64,000 bases of DNA from Halarsenatibacter silvermanii (lineage in GTDB: Bacteria > Bacillota > Halanaerobiia > Halanaerobiales > Halarsenatibacteraceae). The DNA lies in NCBI RefSeq assembly GCF_900103135.1, contig NZ_FNGO01000004.1, positions 98,404-162,403 on the forward strand. Direction: 5' to 3'. Under the pieces are notes generated by a model. That model saw only the letters and a list, made by a program, of their open reading frames with translations. It searched no databases and was not told where the DNA came from. Position numbers and translations under genes: made by a program. Of this stretch, positions 26,484-34,648 are shown piece by piece (within the stretch, counting starts at the first letter, position 1; each line of letters starts with the position of its first letter).

Positions 26484-27524
26484 TTAAATTCCGGCAAAAC
26501 TACCGTATAACTCCCAGAGCGGGGCCAGCAAAACGACTGCCAGCAGTCCCACCATAACAGCCAGTATCAAAATAAGAGCTGGTTCAAGCGAAACGCTGAA
26601 TCTGTCCATATACCCTTTTTCTTTTCTACGGCAGTATTGTGCACAAAATGATACCGCTTTCAAAAAGCTGCCTGTTCTCTCACCCCCCAGCAAAATTTCC
26701 TGTAAATTTTCTGGTATCGGCAGCCACCTGTTTAAAGATTCTGCCAGGGATCTGCCTGAATTAAGATCGGCAATTATTTCTTCGCCTTTTTTAATATAAA
26801 AGTCGTTTTCTGTAACCTCGGCTGACTGTCTGATCGACTCCGTTATCTCAGTCCCCGATTCCAGGGATAATAAAAGAGAATCGAAGAAAGCTCCCAAAAG
26901 CCTGAAGCGGATAAAAGAGGAGAGCACCGGCATTTTATCAAAAAGTATATAAGAAGTTTTTGTGCCCAGGAATTTTCTTTTTAGCAAAATTCCTGCTGCC
27001 CAGATCAAAAAGATTAAAAGTATTATTACCGGCAGAGTTAAAAAATCATTCAAGCTTAAAAATAATTTTGTCAAATAAGGCATTTCCAGCGACATGTCCT
27101 GATAGACACCTATCAATGCGGGCAAAAAGAAATTCAAGCTAATAAAAATCATCAGCATAAAAAACATCATGGTGAACATCGGATAGTAAATTTTTTTGAT
27201 CAGCTCCCGGCGGTAATCAGCTCTTTTTTTGTAATAATTTTTTAAATTCTTGAGCGTTTGAGTGAGACGGCCTCTGCGCGATGCCATTTGAAACATTTTT
27301 ATGAAAAATTCGGGCAGATCACCGCTGCATCTCGTCACCGCTTTTTCCGGGGAAATCCCCTTATTTAAATCATCTGTCATAAACTCCAGGGAAGTCTTTA
27401 AATTTTTATCGAATTTATCCTGAAGAGAAAAATCTAAAGCCTGCGAAAGGGTGTAACCACCTTTGAGATACATATACCACTGCTCGATTAAATTTATTAG
27501 TTCTTCATACTCGCGGTTTTTCAT
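26484..27524 (-). CDS. Type II secretion/type IV pilus platform protein (GspF/ComGB-like)
   Basis: Polytopic inner-membrane protein on which the assembly ATPase acts. Two T2SSF domains are visible (about 10-130 and 215-335), each with the pattern Y..L...L..G..L..AL, and three hydrophobic helices near 115-150, 165-190 and 315-340. The 346-residue length is closer to ComGB than to PilC. Start overlaps the ATPase stop (ATGA). Confidence 0.88.
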   Translation of the reverse strand: MKNREYEELINLIEQWYMYLKGGYTLSQALDFSLQDKFDKNLKTSLEFMTDDLNKGISPEKAVTRCSGDLPEFFIKMFQMASRRGRLTQTLKNLKNYYKKRADYRRELIKKIYYPMFTMMFFMLMIFISLNFFLPALIGVYQDMSLEMPYLTKLFLSLNDFLTLPVIILLIFLIWAAGILLKRKFLGTKTSYILFDKMPVLSSFIRFRLLGAFFDSLLLSLESGTEITESIRQSAEVTENDFYIKKGEEIIADLNSGRSLAESLNRWLPIPENLQEILLGGERTGSFLKAVSFCAQYCRRKEKGYMDRFSVSLEPALILILAVMVGLLAVVLLAPLWELYGSFAGI

Positions 27525-28633
27525 CTCAACACCCTTTCAACCTCTTCAATTTCGACCAGGCCGGCTTCTGCTTTCTGGCAGCCATCTTCTAAAAGTGTAC
27601 AGGTTTCTTTATTCTCTCTGATATTCTCCAGTTTTTTTCTATCATGACTGTTCATGATGGCCTGCCGATAAATGCGATCAATGTAAATAACTTCTTGAAT
27701 GGCTGTCCTGCCCCTAAAGCCGCTCTCGAAGCAGACCTCACAACCTTCTCCCTCACATTTTTCGCAGGTTTTGCGCAGCAACCTTTGAGAGACTATACCC
27801 AGCAGAGTTTCAGCAGTCAGATAGGAAGGAATTCCCATTTCTCTAAGCCTGATAATCGTTCCCAGAGCATCGAATGTATGTATTGTCGTTAACACCAGAT
27901 GTCCGGTTAAAGCAGCTCTAACTGCCATTCTAGCGGTTTCAATATCCCTGATCTCGCCCACCATGATGATATCCGGATCCTGTCTGAGTCCGGCTCTTAA
28001 TTTTTCAGCAAAACTTCCTCCTTCCTCAGAGTTAACCTGAATCTGACTGACCCCTTCCAGATATATTTCCACCGGGTCCTCAAGAGTAATTATATTTATC
28101 TCCTCGCGTCTAATCCTGTCCAGACAGGCAAAGAGAGTTGTTGTTTTCCCGCTTCCAGTAGGGCCACAGACAAATATTATACCCTGATTTGAGGAAATCA
28201 TTTTCTCCAGCAATAATTCATTTTCTTTTCTAAAGCCGAGCTCGGTTAATCTCATCAACTTCTCCTCACCGATCAGCCTTCTTAAAACAGCCTTCTCACC
28301 TCGCACAGTCGGAATTATCGAAACTCTGAACTCGCAATCTCTTTGTCTGTCCCAGGAGGGCTGCCAGCGAAGCACCCCCTCCTGAACTTTTCTGCTCTCA
28401 GTTATATCAAGCCCGGATAAAACTTTTAATCTCGATATAAGATTCTGCAGTTTATCATCCGTGAGAGTCGATACAGTCTCCAGCAGCCCATCCCGGCGAA
28501 ATCTTATTCTACCTCTGCCGTCGAGAGGTTCGAAATGTATGTCGCTGATATCAAAATCTATACATCTTTTGATGAGGCTCTGCAGCAGCTTTTCGACTGT
28601 CACCTGACTGCCGGCAATGCTTAAACTATTCAT
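27521..28633 (-). CDS. Type II secretion/type IV pilus assembly ATPase (GspE/ComGA-like)
   Basis: Hexameric secretion ATPase. Visible are Walker A FVCGPTGSGKTTTLFACLD, the Asp box TLEDPVEI, Walker B PDIIMVGEIRDIETA, and the His box TGHLVLTTIHTFDA. The tetracysteine zinc site CEKCEGEGCEVCFESGFRGR is complete. At 370 residues it lacks the N-terminal MshEN/GspE_N domain of PilB, so it resembles ComGA in size. ATG with GGGAGG nine bases upstream; first gene of the ten-gene pilus operon. Confidence 0.93.
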   Translation of the reverse strand: MNSLSIAGSQVTVEKLLQSLIKRCIDFDISDIHFEPLDGRGRIRFRRDGLLETVSTLTDDKLQNLISRLKVLSGLDITESRKVQEGVLRWQPSWDRQRDCEFRVSIIPTVRGEKAVLRRLIGEEKLMRLTELGFRKENELLLEKMISSNQGIIFVCGPTGSGKTTTLFACLDRIRREEINIITLEDPVEIYLEGVSQIQVNSEEGGSFAEKLRAGLRQDPDIIMVGEIRDIETARMAVRAALTGHLVLTTIHTFDALGTIIRLREMGIPSYLTAETLLGIVSQRLLRKTCEKCEGEGCEVCFESGFRGRTAIQEVIYIDRIYRQAIMNSHDRKKLENIRENKETCTLLEDGCQKAEAGLVEIEEVERVLR

Positions 28634-28742
28634 ATTTATTTGCCTCCCGATGAAATAAATTCCAAATATGGTTCTTTATAGTTATTCGCCGGCAGTAAAT
28701 AATTTCCTGCAATAAAATTACATTTTTTTCTTCTAAAGCAAT
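28634..28742. other. Upstream region of the pilus operon
   Basis: About 110 A+T-rich bases between the aroE-side terminator and the ATPase start. GGGAGG for the ATPase is present. No convincing -35/-10 pair was found, although the operon must start here because a terminator precedes it. Confidence 0.4.
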
Positions 28743-28769
28743 AAAAAAGCTCCAGCGGTTAAGCTGGAG
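28743..28769 (-). terminator. Intrinsic terminator after aroE
   Basis: On the minus strand CTCCAGC (loop TTAACC) GCTGGAG is followed by CTTTTTTA. It separates the fur-crp-aroE transcript from the pilus operon. Confidence 0.85.
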
Positions 28770-28796
28770 TGATAGCACGGGAGATAAATTTTGGAT

Positions 28797-29119
28797 CTTT
28801 TTGTCTTCAGTTATTGAATAGGTGTGTAAAAAACCTCATTTAGTTGTACTGAAAGATATAAAGCTGCGTTCACAATGAAATTTTTCCTCGGTATAAGTTT
28901 AGTTTTCGGCCAAAAAATTGCGCTCTCTTCGCGAAATCTCTTCCTTGAGCACACGCTCAGTCCGGCACATCCTGAGCCGGGGACACTATTTTTTGGCCAG
29001 GGACTTAACCTGAGTTTCGAAAAATTTCGAGTATCACTTTGCTTTATATCTTCCAACCATTATTGTCATGATGGTGATCTTATGCGATATATATCAACTG
29101 ATAACAAGAAGCTCCTAAA
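28797..29119 (+). repeat. Modular intergenic repeat, copy B (longest)
   Basis: About 320 bases, opposite in orientation to copy A. The left end matches copy A almost base for base (GATCTTTTTGTCTTCAG, then GGTGTGTAAAAAACCTC, AGTTGTACTGAAAGATAT, TTCACAATGAAATTTTTCC). The right end (GTATCACTTTGCTTTATATC to GATAACAAGAAGCTCC) matches copy C. Between them lies a unique segment bounded by the inverted repeat GGCCAAAAAAT/ATTTTTTGGCC. No open reading frame of note. Fills the gap between the aroE stop and its terminator. Confidence 0.75.
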
Positions 29120-29142
29120 TTTTAAAGGTCAGGCTTTGGCTC

Positions 29143-30033
29143 TCACATGGTTATAAATCTTTTTTCAGGTATGATATCCAGATCAAATTCCGTCGGCTCA
29201 AACCAGATTTCATGAGCTGCTTCTGCCTGGTATACAAGCATTCGGGTGCCATTTTCTCTTGCTGCCCCCTTTTTTTCGGCCAGTTTCAGAAGTTTTGAAG
29301 GAGGAGAGGAATAAGATAGATCAAAAATTTTGTGATCTGCTGTTATACCTTTTGCTCCCGGAAACATTTCATCCTGCCAGCCCAGGGGGGTTGCATCAAT
29401 GACGAGTTCAATTTCTGAAAGCAAATCCAGTACATCATCACGTTTCAGGGGGATTATAGCGGAGTTTATCCTTTTGCTGTCAATAATATCCTCCACCAAA
29501 GTTTCCGCTCTGCTTAATGTCCTATTGGCTATAGTTATATTGATACTTTCAAAAAAAGAAGTATTTAAAGCCATCGCCACAGATCTGGCAGCTCCACCGG
29601 CTCCCACAAGCAGTACGCTCAAATCTTTTTTCTCCCGGGAAAACCATTCAATTAAGAGCTTTTTTATGGCAAGAAAATCCGTGTTATAGCCAGCGGCAAA
29701 ATCATCTTCAATTTTTACTGTATTTACAGCTCCAATTTTTTCCGCACTTTCATCGATCTGATCCAGCATGGGCAAAATATCGATCTTAAAGGGATAGGTT
29801 AAATTTATTCCCCGAAAAGATAAAGTCTTAATCGCCTCAAAAGCCCGGGAAAGCTGAGGTGGTTCCAGAGAAAAATCCTTATAAACTGCCGGCAAATTAA
29901 TCTTTTCATAAACTTTATTATGCATAGCCGGGGATAGACTGACTTCTGTATCTGTGCCAAAAAGACCGGTCAAATATTCAGGACGATATAATCTTTGCTG
30001 CTGGCAGCCGCTTTCTGGGTTATTAGACATCAT
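29143..30033 (-). CDS. aroE: Shikimate dehydrogenase
   Basis: NADPH-dependent reduction of 3-dehydroshikimate. The N-terminal substrate domain shows VSLSPAMHNKVY (the SLSP shikimate-binding motif) and GINLTYPFK, with the catalytic Lys. IGAVNTV and AGYNTDFLAI (catalytic Asp) follow, then the nucleotide-binding VLLVGAGGAARSVAMAL and IANRTLSRAE. The 296-residue length is normal; about 20 extra residues precede the core. The start overlaps the crp gene by 11 bases. Its place behind two regulators instead of with aroK/aroQ is unusual. Confidence 0.94.
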   Translation of the reverse strand: MMSNNPESGCQQQRLYRPEYLTGLFGTDTEVSLSPAMHNKVYEKINLPAVYKDFSLEPPQLSRAFEAIKTLSFRGINLTYPFKIDILPMLDQIDESAEKIGAVNTVKIEDDFAAGYNTDFLAIKKLLIEWFSREKKDLSVLLVGAGGAARSVAMALNTSFFESINITIANRTLSRAETLVEDIIDSKRINSAIIPLKRDDVLDLLSEIELVIDATPLGWQDEMFPGAKGITADHKIFDLSYSSPPSKLLKLAEKKGAARENGTRMLVYQAEAAHEIWFEPTEFDLDIIPEKRFITM

Positions 30034-30712
30034 TGGTTATCTCCTCAAGTCTTTGCCTGTCTCTGATCACGATGTGTTTATCTTCAATAGTGATGAGCTC
30101 CTGATCGATCAATTTGTTGATAGTTTTGGTAACTGTAACCCGGCTGACGCCCAGAAGATTTGCTATTTCCTGATGAGTCAGGACCAGATCTATTATTGTT
30201 CTGCCATTATCTTTCCGACCAAAATTTTCTCCAAACCTCAGCAAAAGATTGGCCATTCTTTCCGTAGCATCATGAAATACCAGATCTCTAACCTCGCTGG
30301 TGAGAAGTCTGGTTTTTTTGGAAAGCGATTCTATAATTTTAAGAGCCAGACGCGGCTTGTCTATGATCATATTTTCGAGCCTGTCATAGGGTAGAGTTAA
30401 AAGACGGGCATTTTTCTGAACTTCTGCGGTAACCGGATGGGGATTATGATCAAAAAGCGAAATTTCCCCGAATAGATCTCCTTCCTGGAGAATTGTCAAA
30501 ACCTTTTCCTTCCCCTCAGGAGAAAGCATGGTCAATTTCACCCGTCCTCTTACGAGCAGGTATAGATTTTTGCTATCGTCCTTTTCAAAAAAAATTATCT
30601 CCCCCTGCGAATAACTTTTGACATGGCTGTTTTCACAGATCATTTTTATCTCTTCTCGATCCAGCCTGGAAAAAACCGCAAGATCTTTAAGGCAATCTTC
30701 AGTCGCTTTCAT
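30023..30712 (-). CDS. Crp/Fnr family transcription regulator
   Basis: About 229 residues: cyclic-nucleotide-type beta-barrel (20-130, GEIIFFEKDDSKNLYLLVRG and EGDLFGEISLFD), dimerisation helix and a winged helix (LTHQEIANLLGVSRVTVTKT near 175-195). No N-terminal Fnr-type cysteine cluster is present, so an iron-sulfur oxygen sensor is unlikely; the barrel motif FGEISLF is near the Crp phosphate-cassette region but the ligand is unknown. ATG at 30712 with GGGGAGG six bases upstream, inside the 3' end of fur. Confidence 0.9.
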   Translation of the reverse strand: MKATEDCLKDLAVFSRLDREEIKMICENSHVKSYSQGEIIFFEKDDSKNLYLLVRGRVKLTMLSPEGKEKVLTILQEGDLFGEISLFDHNPHPVTAEVQKNARLLTLPYDRLENMIIDKPRLALKIIESLSKKTRLLTSEVRDLVFHDATERMANLLLRFGENFGRKDNGRTIIDLVLTHQEIANLLGVSRVTVTKTINKLIDQELITIEDKHIVIRDRQRLEEITNDV

Positions 30713-31175
30713 TTTGGGCCTCCCCATTATGACATTTTTGGCAGTAACCATAAAACTTTATAAAATGATTCACTGAAAAGAAATCATATTCATCTTCCAG
30801 TCTGGTTTCAAAATCTTCCAGATCTTCATCATTAAATTCTATTATCTTTTCACAATTTAAACAGATCATGTGATGATGATGACTGTGAGATTCCAGCAGT
30901 TCATAATATTTATGATCGCTGTCAAAATCCAGTCGGTGAATAAATCCCAGCTCACAGAATAATTCCAGATTGCGATAAACAGTGGCAAGTCCTAGATCGG
31001 AGTTAATCTGCTGAACTTTTTTGTGAAGCTTTTCAGCCGTGAAATGACGATCACTGTATTTTAAAAGCGTTTTGAGTATATCCCGACGCTGGGGGGTCAG
31101 TTTATAATTTTCTGCTCTCAATTTTTTGATAAACTCATCCAGTTCAGCCCCTTCTTCATCCTGGGGAAAGTTCAT
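30699..31175 (-). CDS. Fur family metal/peroxide-responsive repressor
   Basis: A 158-residue Fur-family protein: winged helix with YKLTPQRRDILKTLLKYSDR and LGLATVYRNLELFCELG, then the dimerisation domain with HSHHHHMICLNCEKIIEF and a second CxxC (YGYCQKCHNG) forming the structural zinc site. Whether it senses iron (Fur), zinc (Zur) or peroxide (PerR) cannot be decided by eye. ATG start after AGGAG. Overlaps crp by 14 bases; divergent from abrB. Confidence 0.92.
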   Translation of the reverse strand: MNFPQDEEGAELDEFIKKLRAENYKLTPQRRDILKTLLKYSDRHFTAEKLHKKVQQINSDLGLATVYRNLELFCELGFIHRLDFDSDHKYYELLESHSHHHHMICLNCEKIIEFNDEDLEDFETRLEDEYDFFSVNHFIKFYGYCQKCHNGEAQNESD

Positions 31176-31246
31176 AAAAATCAGCTCCTAAGATAGTATA
31201 AGTGTTCTAAAAAAATAACTAAAATGTAATAATTTGAACAGTCTTA

Positions 31247-31275
31247 TTGACTTGTCTGGCAAAAAGTTATATAAT
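31247..31275 (+). promoter_or_regulatory. Sigma-A-type promoter of abrB
   Basis: TTGACT (31247-31252), 17 spacer bases, TATAAT (31270-31275). A near-consensus promoter about 50 bases before the abrB start. Confidence 0.9.
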
Positions 31276-31325
31276 ATTTTTGAAATATGCTGTCGAATAT
31301 TGCAAATTAAAAAGGGAGGTAAATG

Positions 31326-31580
31326 ATGAAAGCAACTGGAATAGTCAGAAAAGTTGATGAACTGGGCAGAATGGTGATTCCAATAGAGTTAAGAAATACC
31401 ATGGACATCAAAGAAAAGGATCCTATCGAAATTTATGTAGAAGATGACAGCATTATATTAAAAAAATACGAGCCCGACTGCACGTTTTGCGGCAGCACGG
31501 AAAACACTGTAGAAGTAAAAGAAAGAATTATATGTGAAGATTGCCTGGAAGATCTCAGTCAGGAAAATCAGGAGGATTAG
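31326..31580 (+). CDS. AbrB/SpoVT family transition-state regulator with C-terminal Cys-rich motif
   Basis: An 84-residue regulator with an N-terminal swapped-hairpin domain (KATGIVRKVDELGRMVIPIE, then LRNTMDIKEKDPIEIYVEDD, typical AbrB). A C-terminal stretch with two Cys pairs, CTFCGS and CEDC, could bind zinc. In Bacillus this family represses post-exponential genes. ATG at 31326 is better spaced from GGGAGG than the ATG at 31323. It is one of only two plus-strand genes in the window and ends at a bidirectional terminator. Confidence 0.9.
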   Translation: MKATGIVRKVDELGRMVIPIELRNTMDIKEKDPIEIYVEDDSIILKKYEPDCTFCGSTENTVEVKERIICEDCLEDLSQENQED

Positions 31581-31648
31581 CGCAAAAAGTAAGCTATAAC
31601 TTACACAAATCGCGATATAAGTTAATTAATTTTAAGATAAATTTTTAT

Positions 31649-31676
31649 AAACAGCACCCCGGTCGGGGTGCTGTTT
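31649..31676. terminator. Bidirectional terminator between abrB and sleB
   Basis: AAACAGCACCCC and GGGGTGCTGTTT form a 12-bp stem with a four-base loop. A-rich and T-rich flanks on both sides suit termination of both convergent genes. Confidence 0.9.
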
Positions 31677-31700
31677 AATATTTTACCAGATCACATACAA

Positions 31701-32396
31701 CTATCGAGCGAATACGTGACCACCTATTCTTTGAACTATCGGTCTTTGGGATATCCAGGCCAGATTGGTGGCCACCTCAGGATTGTAAAAGAAATATGAC
31801 TGTCTGCTGGGATCATATCCCGTCAGAGCAGCTCGGGCCGCATCTATGGATTCCTGGTTCGGGTTAAGATCGGCCTGTCCGTCCATCAAAGAGCTGAATT
31901 GGCCATCCTCACTGATGACATCCTGAATATTATCGGGAAACCTATGATCTTCCACACGATTTACAATCACCGCCCCGACGGCTACCATACCTCTGAAGTC
32001 TTCTCCCCGGGCTTCTCCGTGTATAATTCTGGCCAGGGTCATAAGCTCGCTCCGGGACACACTGTATTTGCTGGCGAGTTTGTTACTGCTCAGGCTTTTT
32101 TGAATGGTTATGTCCAGTCTGCCATCCGTAACCAGATTATAATTATCCTGAAATCGTTTAACAGCCTCTTCAGTTCTGAGCCCGTAAAGCCCATCTATAG
32201 AACCATCATAATAGCCCCTATCAGCCAGCTCTCGCTGGAGCAGAGCCAGGTCCGCCCCTTCATCACCGGGAGCGAGTTCTCTTTCTCCAGGGCGAAGGTT
32301 GTAACTTCCCAGAACTTCTTCATCAGCGCTAATCAACATTGTCAGGGCCAAAAACATAACTATCATGCCTATTTTCCATATTTCACTGCCGTTCAT
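31701..32396 (-). CDS. sleB: Spore cortex-lytic enzyme SleB-like
   Basis: Peptidoglycan-lytic protein of about 231 residues. An N-terminal signal/membrane helix (IWKIGMIVMFLALTMLIS) is followed by a peptidoglycan-binding domain 1 (GDEGADLALLQRELADRGYY, IDGLYGLRTEEAVKRFQ). The C-terminal Hydrolase_2 domain has ARIIHGEARGEDFRGMVAVG, whose Glu is the likely catalytic residue, and RVEDHRFPDNIQDVI. SleB breaks down cortex during spore germination, but family members also occur in bacteria that have not been seen to sporulate. ATG at 32396 is six bases after GAGGTG. Convergent with abrB. Confidence 0.9.
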   Translation of the reverse strand: MNGSEIWKIGMIVMFLALTMLISADEEVLGSYNLRPGERELAPGDEGADLALLQRELADRGYYDGSIDGLYGLRTEEAVKRFQDNYNLVTDGRLDITIQKSLSSNKLASKYSVSRSELMTLARIIHGEARGEDFRGMVAVGAVIVNRVEDHRFPDNIQDVISEDGQFSSLMDGQADLNPNQESIDAARAALTGYDPSRQSYFFYNPEVATNLAWISQRPIVQRIGGHVFAR

Positions 32397-32439
32397 CATT
32401 ATCACCTCATTCTTTTGCAGTGCTCTCTGCAGTCAGTTA

Positions 32440-32916
32440 TTATCGAATAAAACTCTCCAGCCAGCGCAGACCTTTAGTGACAATAAAATCGCGCTCGGTC
32501 AGCGGTTCGACCAGAATCGTATAAAAGCCGGCCAGATTACCACCCAGAATATCAGTGAATATTTGATCCCCGATAATCACCATATTTTTTTTGGGGATAT
32601 CAAATTCATTCTGTACTCTTAATAGGTTTTTTCTTAAAGGTTTTAAAGACATACCGTATACAGGGAATCCAAATTCTTCGGCTAAATATTCTGTGCGTTC
32701 TGTTGCCGTATTCGAAACGAAAGAAATTTTATACCCCATTTCATCCGCTTTATTGATCCATGTCTTAATTCTGCCTGGAATATCCTGACAGGAGTACGGC
32801 ATAACTGTGTTGTCAATATCAATTACCATACCAAAAAGATTCCGGTCGCTGAAATAATCAAGGTCTATATCGGAAATGTGTTCAAATCTGTCATCTGGCT
32901 TTAACAATTCTAACAT
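32440..32916 (-). CDS. YqeG family HAD-IIIA phosphatase
   Basis: A 158-residue HAD phosphatase of the YqeG family: motif I GMVIDIDNTVMPY, motif II FVSNTATER, the conserved GMSLKPLRK, and motif III/IV VIIGDQIFTDILGGNLAGF. The YqeG family is usually found with yqeH and aroE in Bacillus; here it lies downstream of the U32/DUF4911 genes. Substrate unknown; some relatives dephosphorylate phosphatidylglycerophosphate. Confidence 0.9.
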   Translation of the reverse strand: MLELLKPDDRFEHISDIDLDYFSDRNLFGMVIDIDNTVMPYSCQDIPGRIKTWINKADEMGYKISFVSNTATERTEYLAEEFGFPVYGMSLKPLRKNLLRVQNEFDIPKKNMVIIGDQIFTDILGGNLAGFYTILVEPLTERDFIVTKGLRWLESFIR

Positions 32917-32993
32917 GTAATTAGTCCCGCCTCAAGTATTCTGCATATTTTAGCCGCAGTATGACGATAAATTTTTTGCAATTTAAGGATTTT

Positions 32994-33116
32994 CTTCTCT
33001 TCAGCTGGTAAATAGGTGTGCTAAAAAATTTCGAGTATCACTTTGCTTTATATCTTCCAGCCATTATTGTCATAATAATGATCTTATACGATATCTATAA
33101 AACTGATAACAGGAAG
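32994..33116 (+). repeat. Modular intergenic repeat, copy C
   Basis: About 123 bases, same orientation as copy B. Left end CTTCTCTTCAGCTGGTAAAT then AGGTGTG matches the A/B left end. It then jumps directly to the right module (ATTTCGAGTATCACTTTGC, CTTCCAGCCATTATTGTCAT, GATCTTATACGATATCTATA) and ends CTGATAACAGGAAG. The left internal module of A and B is missing. Lies between the DUF4911 gene stop and the YqeG start. Confidence 0.75.
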
Positions 33117-33128
33117 AAATTTATTTAA

Positions 33129-33389
33129 TTATTCCAGCTCCAGTTCATCTTTTTTTATTTCTACTGGAAATCTGGACTGCAGGTCCTGCAAAATTTCTCT
33201 GGCAATTTTATGAGTTCCAGGGGTTACATCAAGCTTTATGATGCCTTCCTCACCTTCATCAAGGGTCATCATGGCAATACCTTCATAAGATTTGAATATC
33301 ATATCCACAAAAACAAGCTCTTCCTGAGGAACTCTGGCGATTATGCGATAGGTATCATCCGGCGGGATGAAATCTTCCTCTTTATTCAT
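33129..33389 (-). CDS. DUF4911 small protein
   Basis: An 86-residue acidic protein starting MNKEEDFIPPDDTYRIIARV and with FVDMIFKSYEGIAMMTLDEG. Size, the IARVP.EE..FV...FKSYEG pattern and location next to the U32 gene point to the DUF4911 family, of unknown function. ATG at 33389 is six bases after AGGAGAG; an upstream in-frame start would run deep into the U32 gene. Confidence 0.75.
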   Translation of the reverse strand: MNKEEDFIPPDDTYRIIARVPQEELVFVDMIFKSYEGIAMMTLDEGEEGIIKLDVTPGTHKIAREILQDLQSRFPVEIKKDELELE

Positions 33390-34605
33390 CTTTTTCTCTC
33401 CTGATAATATAATTTTCTCCCACTTCATGGTCCACCCTTAGTTTTACCAGGCTCTCCGGATGGGGAGCAACCTCTATTCGGCTGCCCTGATTATCATACA
33501 ATTCCTCCACGTTCTGTTTGAAGACCTGGCATCCAGGCCCGAAGATTTCCAGTTCATCACCGACAGATATTTTATTCTTAACTTTGACAATAGCAGTTTT
33601 GGTGTCTGGAAGATAGCCCCTGATCAGGCCTAAGTATCGATAATCTCTTATATAACTGGAGTTTTTATAATTTTGAGCTTCTGTTCCCGGGCTGCCCTCA
33701 AAAAAGCCGCTGGTATAGGGGCGATGGCTTATTTTGTTCAATTCTTTCTGCCATTTTTCTTTGATTGCGAATTCTTCCGGTGAATCAGCAAATTTATCCA
33801 GAGCGGTTCTGTAAACCGAAGTTACCGCAGCCACATAATGGACGCTTTTCATGCGTCCTTCAATTTTTAAAGCATCAACTCCCAGATTGACCAGTTCGGG
33901 AATTCTGTTCAAAAGATTGAGGTCTTTGGAGTTCATTATATAGGTGCCGCCTTCATCTTCTTCTATAGGATAAGATTCCTCCGGCCTGTTCTCCTCCACC
34001 AGATTATACTTCCAGCGGCAGGGCTGGGCGCAGGCTCCTCGATTTGCATCTCTGCCGGTCATATAATTGCTGAGCAAACATCTCCCGGAATAAGATATGC
34101 ACATAGATCCATGAACAAACATTTCCAGTTCAGCTTCTGTCATCTCATCTATATATTCGATCTCGCCCCGGGAAAGCTCGCGGGCCAGTATGACTCTTTC
34201 AATCCCCCGATTTTCCCAGAACTTTACACTCGCCCAGTTAACGGTATTGGCCTGGGTGCTCAGGTGAATGGGGAGCTGAAGATTCTCACGCTCGATAAGA
34301 TAAAGCACTCCCGGATCGGAAACTATCACTGCATCTACTCCAATTTCCTCAAGAAATTGTAAATACTCGAGCATACTTTTTAATTCCATATTGTGAGGAA
34401 TGATGTTCATAGTAACATAGATCGAGCTGCCCCTCTGACGGGTATAATCTATAGCTTCATGCATTTCTTCGCGACTGAGATTTTCAGCCCCCGCCCTCAG
34501 GCCAAATTCTTTGCCTCCACAATAAACAGCATCGGCTCCATAATCCAGGGCAACTTTTAGTTTTTTGAGATTTCCAGCCGGTGCCAGCAATTCTGGCAGT
34601 ACCAT
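33382..34605 (-). CDS. U32 family protein (tRNA hydroxylation-type, TrhP/YrrO-like)
   Basis: About 407 residues with the U32 signature ELEMFVHGSMCISYSGRCLL and the Cys set in GACAQPCRWKY, plus LPELLAPAGNLKKLKVALDY at the N-terminus and ALKIEGRMKSVHYVA. Relatives (TrhP/YrrO) supply prephenate-dependent hydroxylation of tRNA uridine 34; others have been called collagenases. In Bacillus yrrN/yrrO lie downstream of mltG as here. ATG at 34605 follows GGGAGG at seven bases. Confidence 0.9.
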   Translation of the reverse strand: MVLPELLAPAGNLKKLKVALDYGADAVYCGGKEFGLRAGAENLSREEMHEAIDYTRQRGSSIYVTMNIIPHNMELKSMLEYLQFLEEIGVDAVIVSDPGVLYLIERENLQLPIHLSTQANTVNWASVKFWENRGIERVILARELSRGEIEYIDEMTEAELEMFVHGSMCISYSGRCLLSNYMTGRDANRGACAQPCRWKYNLVEENRPEESYPIEEDEGGTYIMNSKDLNLLNRIPELVNLGVDALKIEGRMKSVHYVAAVTSVYRTALDKFADSPEEFAIKEKWQKELNKISHRPYTSGFFEGSPGTEAQNYKNSSYIRDYRYLGLIRGYLPDTKTAIVKVKNKISVGDELEIFGPGCQVFKQNVEELYDNQGSRIEVAPHPESLVKLRVDHEVGENYIIRREKDE

Positions 34606-34648
34606 AAAAAATCCTCCCGTCAACTGAGCATTTATTTAATCTGTCACA

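Noticed and set aside
33116..33129. Repeat copy C as the terminator of the DUF4911 gene
   Set aside because: No stem followed by a T-run on the minus strand; the element's similarity to copies A and B explains it better.
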